Assembly: GCA_937870605.1 (NCBI GenBank)
Contig: CALMZW010000281.1
Coordinates: 1-10,720 of the forward strand
DNA: 10,720 nt
Direction: 5' to 3'
Source of the DNA: an uncultured Synergistaceae bacterium
GTDB lineage: Bacteria > Synergistota > Synergistia > Synergistales > Aminobacteriaceae
The notes beneath the pieces are model-generated. The model ran no database searches and was not told the origin of the DNA. It saw nothing but the letters and a program-made list of their open reading frames with translations. Below, piece after piece: positions 5,461-10,720 of the stretch; position 1 is the stretch's first letter; each line of letters starts with the position of its first letter. The translations under genes were made by a program, and so were the position numbers.

Positions 5461-7134
5461 ATGCGTTTCCCGTTCGATGAGGTCGAGCGGCACCTCGCCG
5501 TCATCGCGTCGCATCACCGGCGGACGTGCGGCGAGGGAGAGGCGGCCGCACGGGCGTATATCGCCGACGTTCTCGGAAATGCCGGCGTGAATGTCCGGCG
5601 GCTCCGTCACAAGGTTCTGCTCGGCCTCCCGGGACGCGGGACGCTGCACTATGCGGACGGAGCGGAGATCCCGTGCCGCGTGTGGGGGTTCTCTCCGTCC
5701 ACGGACGGCGCGATCCGGGAGGGACGGGCGGCGTGGGTTCCGGAGAACGGCTTCGGAGCGAATCCGCTCGTCTTTATGGCGGAACGGTCGCTCCCGAGAG
5801 AGCGGGATCTCGACGGGACGGTCGTCGTCACGGAGTCATCGTCTCCCCTCGCGGTTCTCGAAGCGCAGGCACGGGGAGCGGTCGCATTCGTCATCCGATG
5901 GCCGTATGGCGACGAGAGGCAGATCCACGAAAGCGGCATATGTCTGCCGTGGGGGATTCCGCTTCCGGAGGAAATGCCCCTCCTGACCGGCATCCCCGTG
6001 ATCGCGATCAACAGGGCCGACGGGATCGAACTGGAGTCCAGGATGCGGACCGGCGACGTCCGCCTCCGGTTCTCCGTCGAAGCGGAGCGCGGCGTCCGCG
6101 AAATCGAGCAGATAGAGGCGACCATCCCCTCCACAGAGGATGATCCCCGGTTTCTTCTCGCCGGAAGCCACCTCGACGCGAAACACTACGGGGCGACAGA
6201 CAACGCGACCGGATGCGCCCTGACGCTCGCCCTCGCGCTGCACACGGCGTCCCTGCCGCGCCGCAGGTACGGGCTCCGCGTGTGCTGGTGGTCCGGACAC
6301 GAATACGGAAAGTACGCGGGATCATCCGCGTACGCCTCCCTTCACTTCCTCGACCTGTACCGCAACTGCATCGCCACGGTGAACGCCGACATGCCGGGAC
6401 TCCGCGGCGCCATGGATTTCAGCCGGATCACGGCGGGGCCGGACTTCCTTGCACTCGCGCAAAAAGTCGTGCGGGACGTCACGGGGCAGACGGGGCGATG
6501 GCCCGATCCCGTCCGTGCCTGGGACCAGTCGTTCCAGAACATGGGGCTTTCGACGCTCTTCGCGTGGGGGTCGACGTTGCCCGGTTCCAGCCCGGACCGG
6601 ACGGGGAAAGGGTTCATGAGCTGGTGGTGGCACACGGAAGACGACCTCCTGCAATATCACGATCCCGCGATCCTCGCGACGGACGCGGAGGTGTACGCCC
6701 GGGCGACGGAAGCGCTCGTTTCGGGCGACGACCCGTCTCCGGACGTCGCCGCCCTCTTCGGATTCCTTCTCGACCGTCTGACGTCCGCGTGCGGGCGCTA
6801 TGCGCGGATTGCGGATCTCCGGGGCGTCCTCGGGGAATATCGCGACCTCGCGTCGCTCTGGGGGGGGCTCCCCTCGCCGGAGCGTCCGGTCGGACTCCGG
6901 CTCGCGGTCGTGAGGAAACTCAATCAGGCCCTGTACGTCCGGTGTCCGGCGTACGGGCAGGATCCGGGGTGCGCGCAGGGATGGCTTCCCGGAATCGTCA
7001 TGGCGGGAGATCCTCTTCTCGACTGGAAGGGCTCCGCTGAAGGGAGGCTGGTCCTGGAAGGATACGTCGGGTCGCAGATCAACCGCCTGTGTTCGCTGGC
7101 TGAGGATATCCGTCACATCCTGGGAAATCCGTAA
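5461..7134 (+). CDS. M28-type metallohydrolase/aminopeptidase-like protein with PA-like insert and altered catalytic site
   Basis: The 557-residue protein has no signal peptide. An N-terminal helical part is followed by a PA-like beta domain (about 95-205), then an M28 zinc-peptidase core with ligands His237 (GSHLDA), Asp247 (TDNATG), Glu281 (GHEYG), Asp310 (NADMPG) and His391 (WWWHTEDD). C-terminal residues from about 430 form an extra helical region. In ordinary M28 enzymes the third motif is Glu-Glu, the first Glu being the catalytic base; here it is His280-Glu281, so all metal ligands remain but the base is replaced. Related PA-bearing M28 proteins with GH...G-YAGS in this place are known to me from family memory. 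It may still cleave peptides, or act on another amide. It starts one base after the creatininase stop and is followed 33 bases later by a binding protein. Confidence 0.83.
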   Translation: MRFPFDEVERHLAVIASHHRRTCGEGEAAARAYIADVLGNAGVNVRRLRHKVLLGLPGRGTLHYADGAEIPCRVWGFSPSTDGAIREGRAAWVPENGFGANPLVFMAERSLPRERDLDGTVVVTESSSPLAVLEAQARGAVAFVIRWPYGDERQIHESGICLPWGIPLPEEMPLLTGIPVIAINRADGIELESRMRTGDVRLRFSVEAERGVREIEQIEATIPSTEDDPRFLLAGSHLDAKHYGATDNATGCALTLALALHTASLPRRRYGLRVCWWSGHEYGKYAGSSAYASLHFLDLYRNCIATVNADMPGLRGAMDFSRITAGPDFLALAQKVVRDVTGQTGRWPDPVRAWDQSFQNMGLSTLFAWGSTLPGSSPDRTGKGFMSWWWHTEDDLLQYHDPAILATDAEVYARATEALVSGDDPSPDVAALFGFLLDRLTSACGRYARIADLRGVLGEYRDLASLWGGLPSPERPVGLRLAVVRKLNQALYVRCPAYGQDPGCAQGWLPGIVMAGDPLLDWKGSAEGRLVLEGYVGSQINRLCSLAEDIRHILGNP

Positions 7135-7152
7135 CCATCGTCATCAAATCGC

Positions 7153-7160
7153 AAAGGGGG
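7153..7160 (+). promoter_or_regulatory. Strong ribosome binding site of the first binding protein
   Basis: AAAGGGGG lies seven bases before the ATG at 7168, the clearest Shine-Dalgarno in this part of the operon. It fits the high synthesis expected of a periplasmic binding protein. Confidence 0.65.
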
Positions 7161-7167
7161 AACGGCT

Positions 7168-8694
7168 ATGCGGTTCCATCGTTTCACGGCACTGGCGTTC
7201 GGATACGCCCTCGCGTTCCTGCTCTCCGGAGCGGCTTTCGTTTCCGCCGCACCGAAAGACACTCTCGTCGTCGCCAACATGTACGACGCGAAAAGCCTCG
7301 ATCCGCACGTGACTCCGGATCTCGCGTCGGCGCATATCATGGTCCAGATCTACGATACGCTCGTGAAGGTCAACGACAAGGGCGAAGTCGTTCCGAACCT
7401 CGCGGAAAAGTTCGAGCGCGTCGACGACACGACCTATCGCTTCACGCTCCGGAAGGGAGTGAAGTTCCACAACGGCGACGAGCTCAGGGCGTCGGACGTG
7501 GTCTTCACGTTCAGGCGGGCCCTCGACGTCGGCAAGACGATCGCCTACATCGTCGGCAACATGGATCCGGAAGGTCTTCGGGTCATCGACGACTACACGG
7601 TCGAGATGAAGACCAAGACGCCGGACACGAGTTTTCTCGCCCTTCTGACGCACTTCGGTGGCGGCTGCATTCTCAGCGAGAAGGCCGTGAAGGACGCCGG
7701 CAACGAGTTCGGCTCGCATCCCGTCGGGACGGGCCCCTATGAATTCGTCTCCTGGGCGAAGGGCGATCGGATCACGCTGAAGCGCAACGAGAACTACTGG
7801 GGCGAGAAAGCGAAGATTCCCAATGTCGTCGTCCGGTCGATAACGGAGGAGACGAACCGCACGATCGAACTCGAATCGGGCGGCGCGGACATCGCCTACG
7901 CGATCCCGCCGATCGACATCAAGCGGGTGCAGGAGAACGACAAGCTGGTCCTTCTCCGCACGCCCGACACTTCCGTGCAGCACATGGGCTTCAACTGCAG
8001 CAAGAAGCCTTTCAGCGACGTCCGGGTCCGGCAGGCCATCACGTACGCGATCGATCTCGAGAAGCTCGTGAAGGCCGTCTTCCGCGGCATCGGCAAGCCG
8101 GCTCTCGGGCCCGTACCGCCCGGCATCCGCTACTCCAACCCGAATCTGCCGCCCGTGAAGTACGATCCGGAATTGTCGAAAAAACTTCTGGCCGAGGCAG
8201 GATACCCCGACGGGTTCAAGGCCGAGATCTGGACGAACGACCGGAAGGAGCGCATCGACATCGCGACCGTGATCCAGAGTATGCTCAAAAAAGTCGGGAT
8301 CGACGTGAAGATCCAGGTCATGGAGTGGGGGGCCTACCTCGAGAAACTCAAGGAGAAGAACCACGACATGTACATGATGGGGTGGGGGACTCCCGTGCCG
8401 GATCCTGACTACGCCGTCTACGGCATCTTCCACTCTTCGCAGATCACCGGAATGAACAAGGCCGTCTACTCGAACCCGGAGGCCGACCGGCTCATGGATC
8501 TCGGACGGACGCTCAAGGACGGTCCGGAGCGGGAGAAGGTCTACCATGACCTGCAGGTGCTGCTGCGCGAGCAGGCCCCGTGGGTCTACGTCGAGAACGG
8601 GGAACAGGTGGTCGGCATCCGGAGGAACGTGAAGGGCTTCGTGCCGAATCCCGCGGGATACCACAGGCTTTCCACGGTCTTCTTTGAAGAGTAG
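7168..8694 (+). CDS. Family-5 ABC transporter substrate-binding protein (dipeptide/oligopeptide type), copy 1
   Basis: The 508-residue periplasmic binding protein belongs to the DppA/OppA/GsiB family (SBP_bac_5). Residues 1-27 form a Sec signal peptide with likely cleavage after VSA and no lipobox Cys, giving a soluble periplasmic receptor. Family landmarks include SLDPH just after the mature start, the YRFTLRKGVKFHNG block, VGTGPYEF (Tyr191), GFNCSKKPFSDVRVRQA and the PDPDYAVYGIFHSSQ segment in lobe II. It should capture small peptides or peptide-like solutes and deliver them to the DppB-type permease encoded downstream. It is followed after 40 bases by a close paralogue. The cytoplasmic hydrolases encoded immediately upstream are the likely consumers of its ligand. 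Family is certain; the specific ligand is not readable. Confidence 0.92.
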   Translation: MRFHRFTALAFGYALAFLLSGAAFVSAAPKDTLVVANMYDAKSLDPHVTPDLASAHIMVQIYDTLVKVNDKGEVVPNLAEKFERVDDTTYRFTLRKGVKFHNGDELRASDVVFTFRRALDVGKTIAYIVGNMDPEGLRVIDDYTVEMKTKTPDTSFLALLTHFGGGCILSEKAVKDAGNEFGSHPVGTGPYEFVSWAKGDRITLKRNENYWGEKAKIPNVVVRSITEETNRTIELESGGADIAYAIPPIDIKRVQENDKLVLLRTPDTSVQHMGFNCSKKPFSDVRVRQAITYAIDLEKLVKAVFRGIGKPALGPVPPGIRYSNPNLPPVKYDPELSKKLLAEAGYPDGFKAEIWTNDRKERIDIATVIQSMLKKVGIDVKIQVMEWGAYLEKLKEKNHDMYMMGWGTPVPDPDYAVYGIFHSSQITGMNKAVYSNPEADRLMDLGRTLKDGPEREKVYHDLQVLLREQAPWVYVENGEQVVGIRRNVKGFVPNPAGYHRLSTVFFEE

Positions 8695-8711
8695 GTCGTT
8701 GAATGAACGAC
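8695..8711 (+). other. Small hairpin directly after the first binding-protein stop codon
   Basis: GTCGTT and AACGAC pair as a perfect 6-bp stem around a GAATG loop, starting at the base after the TAG. There is no T-tract, so it is not a terminator. It may mark the 3' boundary of a processed message, but it is weak and could be chance. Confidence 0.3.
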
Positions 8712-8719
8712 ATGGATCG

Positions 8720-8726
8720 AAGGGAG
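8720..8726 (+). promoter_or_regulatory. Ribosome binding site deciding the start of the second binding protein
   Basis: AAGGGAG lies eight bases before the ATG at 8735. It selects this ATG over an in-frame TTG at 8684 inside the previous gene, and the ATG places a proper signal peptide at the N-terminus. Confidence 0.65.
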
Positions 8727-8734
8727 TGTCCGTA

Positions 8735-10255
8735 ATGAAGTGGAACCGTTTATGGATCCTTTTCCCGGCGGTCGCCGCGATTCTCGCACTGTGGTCGCTT
8801 CCGGCCCTCGCGGCGGGAGACACGCTCGTCGTCGCCACGACGTCGGACGCGAAGACGCTCGATCCGCACGAGTCCCCGGACGGAGCGTCCGCGCACATCA
8901 TGGTGCAGATCTACGAAACGCTCGTGAAAGTCGGGCCCGGCGGACAGATCGAGCCGTCCCTGGCCGAGAAGGTCGAGCGCATCGACGATCTCTCCTACCG
9001 CTTCACGCTCCGCAGGGGAGTGAAGTTTCACAATGGCGAAGAGCTGAAGGCGAGCGACGTGAAGTACACGTTCGAACGCAAGGCGGCCATAGGAAAGATC
9101 AACTACGTTCTCGGAAACATCGATCTTGCGAAGACGGAGGTTGTCGACGACTCTATGATCATCATCCGGACGAAGGTTCCGGATACGAGTTTCCTCGCGC
9201 ACCTGACGCACTGGGGCGGCGGATGCATCCTCAACGAGAAAGCGACGAAGGCCGCCGGACAGGACTTCGGGACGCACCCGGTCGGCACCGGGCCGTATGA
9301 ATTCGTCTCCTGGGCGAAGGGCGACCGGATCGTCCTGAAGCGATTCGACGGCTACCGGGGCAAGAAGAGCGCGATTCCGAACATCGTCGTCCGTACGATC
9401 ACGGAGGCGACGAACAGGGTCATCGAGCTCGAGGCGGGCGGAGTCGACATCTCCTACGCGATCCTGCCGATCGACCTGAGCAAGGTGCAGTCGAATCCGA
9501 AGCTCAGGCTGCTCCGGACTCCGGACGCGGTCGTGCAGTACATGGGATTCAATCTCTCGAAGAAGCCGTTCGACGATATCCGTGTCCGGCAGGCGATCGC
9601 CCACGCGATCGACGTCGAGAAGATGGTGAAGGTCATCTTCCGGGGCGTCGGCGGTGTACCGAAGAGCGTCTTCGCTCCGTCGGTGAAGTACTACGATCCG
9701 AACATGCCGACGTATCCCTGCGATCCCGAAAAGGCGAAGGCCCTTCTCGCGGAGGCCGGGTACAAGGACGGCTTCAGGTTCACGATCCTCACCGCGGACC
9801 GCAAGGAACGCATCGACATGGCCACCGTGATCCAGAACCAGCTCAAGAAGGTCGGCATCGAGGTCGGCGTCAACGTCATGGAGTGGGGCGCATTCCAGGA
9901 GAAACTCAAGGACAGGACTCACGAGGTCTACCTGAACAGCTGGACGACGGCGGTTCCGGATCCGGACTATTCCGTCTTCGGACCGTTCCACTCGTCGCAG
10001 GCCAGGATAGGGCTGAACAGGTCGATGGTCGTGGAAAAGGATATCGACGATCTCATCGAAAAGGGGCGCGTCACGCCGGAAGGCGCGGAGCGGGGAGCGA
10101 TCTACAGCTCCATCCAGAAGCGGATCGCCGAACTGGAGCCGTGGCTCCTGCTGCACAACGGCGAACAGCTCGTCGGAACCCAGAAGTACGTGAAGGGCTT
10201 CTCCCCCGATCCCGGGAGTTACCACGTGCTCCATACGGTCTATTTCGAGGAATAG
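8735..10255 (+). CDS. Family-5 ABC transporter substrate-binding protein (dipeptide/oligopeptide type), copy 2
   Basis: The 506-residue paralogue of the preceding gene is roughly 60% identical by eye and collinear over its whole length, with very few gaps. Residues 1-26 are a Sec signal peptide ending in ALA, without a lipobox. The same landmarks are present (TLDPH, YRFTLRRGVKFHNG, VGTGPYEF with Tyr188, FNLSKKPFDDIRVRQA, PDPDYSVFGPFHSSQ), so it too should be a soluble periplasmic receptor for peptide-like solutes. Differences cluster in the stretch around residues 280-310 and in the C-terminal quarter, which could alter ligand choice. The pair looks like a tandem duplication sharing one permease set. 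The permease gene follows after 72 bases containing a strong hairpin. Confidence 0.92.
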   Translation: MKWNRLWILFPAVAAILALWSLPALAAGDTLVVATTSDAKTLDPHESPDGASAHIMVQIYETLVKVGPGGQIEPSLAEKVERIDDLSYRFTLRRGVKFHNGEELKASDVKYTFERKAAIGKINYVLGNIDLAKTEVVDDSMIIIRTKVPDTSFLAHLTHWGGGCILNEKATKAAGQDFGTHPVGTGPYEFVSWAKGDRIVLKRFDGYRGKKSAIPNIVVRTITEATNRVIELEAGGVDISYAILPIDLSKVQSNPKLRLLRTPDAVVQYMGFNLSKKPFDDIRVRQAIAHAIDVEKMVKVIFRGVGGVPKSVFAPSVKYYDPNMPTYPCDPEKAKALLAEAGYKDGFRFTILTADRKERIDMATVIQNQLKKVGIEVGVNVMEWGAFQEKLKDRTHEVYLNSWTTAVPDPDYSVFGPFHSSQARIGLNRSMVVEKDIDDLIEKGRVTPEGAERGAIYSSIQKRIAELEPWLLLHNGEQLVGTQKYVKGFSPDPGSYHVLHTVYFEE

Positions 10256-10274
10256 GAGACCGGAAATGATATTC

Positions 10275-10307
10275 ACGGGGTGGAGGGGAGGCTCCTCTCC
10301 GCCCCGT
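10275..10307 (+). other. Strong intercistronic hairpin between binding protein and permease
   Basis: Bases 10275-10288 pair with 10294-10307 as a continuous 14-bp stem (two G-T wobbles) with a five-base loop. The next bases are CGGAAAAG, not a T-tract, so it is not an intrinsic terminator in the plus direction. In transporter operons such structures commonly stabilise the upstream binding-protein message and lower expression of the permease downstream, and that role is inferred here. Confidence 0.6.
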
Positions 10308-10327
10308 CGGAAAAGAGGCTGGGACTC

Positions 10328-10720
10328 ATGTGGAGGTACATTCTCCGCCGTGTCGTCGCATTCATCCCCGTGCTTCTCGGGGTGAGCTTCATCATCTTCC
10401 TCCTGCTGTACATGACGCCGGGCGATCCGGCGCGGATGCTCCTCGGCGATATGGCCACGGAGGACCGCGTTCAGGCCCTCCGGCAGGAGATGGGGCTGAA
10501 CGACCCGTTCTTCGTCCAGTTCGGCCGGTATATCCTCAACGCACTCCAGGGGGACATCGGACGTTCCTACATTACGAAACACCCCGTGACCGGAGAGATT
10601 CTCGCGGCATTCCCCGCGACGCTCAAGCTCGCGATCTTTTCGGTCATCGTCGCCATCGTCCTCGGCATTCCGCTTGGGATTGTCTCGGCCATACGGCAAT
10701 ATTCGCTGGTCGATACGGTG
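10328..10720 (+). CDS. ABC transporter permease, DppB/OppB type (3' end cut by window edge)
   Basis: The ATG at 10328 follows an AGAGG ribosome site by nine bases and opens a frame of 131 residues that continues past the window. The N-terminus is the classic BPD_transp_1 leader: a basic start (MWRYILRRVV), a first membrane segment at about 9-29 and TPGDPA at 30-35. The Gln/Leu-rich helix with GLNDPFFVQFGRYI around 56-69 and a GDIGRSY element near 75-81 come next, and then a second membrane segment at about 98-121. Proteins of this group form one half of the inner-membrane channel for di- and oligopeptide uptake, paired with a DppC/OppC-type partner and DppD/F-type ATPases, which presumably lie beyond the window. 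It should serve both upstream binding proteins. Identification is strong despite truncation. Confidence 0.9.
   Translation, partial: MWRYILRRVVAFIPVLLGVSFIIFLLLYMTPGDPARMLLGDMATEDRVQALRQEMGLNDPFFVQFGRYILNALQGDIGRSYITKHPVTGEILAAFPATLKLAIFSVIVAIVLGIPLGIVSAIRQYSLVDTV

Noticed and set aside
8684..8734. N-terminal extension of the second binding protein from TTG 8684
   Set aside because: It would overlap the end of the first binding protein and bury the signal peptide; AAGGGAG before ATG 8735 is decisive.
7144..8901. A 585-residue minus-strand open frame opposite the first binding protein
   Set aside because: It is the same kind of shadow frame: low-complexity charged composition, no ribosome site, and a strong real gene on the other strand.
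10275..10307. Rho-independent terminator between the second binding protein and the permease
   Set aside because: The stem is strong but CGGAAAAG, not a T-tract, follows it on the plus strand, and the permease is clearly part of the same transport unit.
8750..10699. A 649-residue open frame on the minus strand opposite the second binding protein and permease
   Set aside because: Its sequence is Arg/Asp/Val-rich without recognisable domains. It lies antisense to clear family-5 binding protein and permease coding sequence, and is explained by G/C-biased third positions.

Overview
The window is GC-rich bacterial chromosome, densely coded, with strong third-position G/C bias; that bias also creates several long but spurious antisense reading frames. 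The organism looks like a diderm (Gram-negative) bacterium. There is an LpxH-type lipid A enzyme, and the two solute-binding proteins have plain Sec signal peptides with no lipobox, as expected for periplasmic rather than membrane-anchored binding proteins. The mix of an AbgA-type amidohydrolase, a creatininase-fold hydrolase, an unusual M28-type metallohydrolase and tandem family-5 binding proteins suggests a peptide- or amino-acid-fermenting lineage. Synergistota is my guess, from the overall feel of the proteins and not from any search.

Left part (1-3303). A serine hydrolase of the class C beta-lactamase/esterase type runs leftward off the window edge. It is divergent from an LpxH-type UDP-2,3-diacylglucosamine diphosphatase on the plus strand, which appears to be leaderless. 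That gene converges on a minus-strand alpha/beta hydrolase across a 145-bp spacer holding two strong hairpins. The alpha/beta hydrolase is divergent from the large right-hand operon, and the 268-bp divergent spacer carries candidate promoters in both directions.

Right part (3304-10720). Six plus-strand genes with gaps of 86, 1, 33, 40 and 72 bp form a probable transport-plus-degradation operon. They are an AbgA-type M20 amidohydrolase, a creatininase-family amidohydrolase, an M28-type metallohydrolase with a substituted catalytic position, two paralogous family-5 peptide-binding proteins in tandem, and the start of a DppB/OppB-type permease that continues past the window. The three hydrolases lack signal peptides and should act in the cytoplasm on what the ABC transporter brings in. 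The likely substrate class is small peptides or amide/lactam conjugates; its identity cannot be read from the sequence. A near-consensus promoter at the end of the first operon gene, with a 12-bp perfect palindrome at its expected start point, suggests that the creatininase-to-permease section can be switched separately. A 14-bp-stem hairpin between the second binding protein and the permease probably sets the usual excess of binding protein over membrane components.

I see no mobile element, CRISPR array, tRNA or rRNA. Nothing here clearly amounts to a new class of system. The least ordinary points are the modified M28 active site, the palindrome-bearing internal promoter and the particular combination of three hydrolases with two binding proteins.
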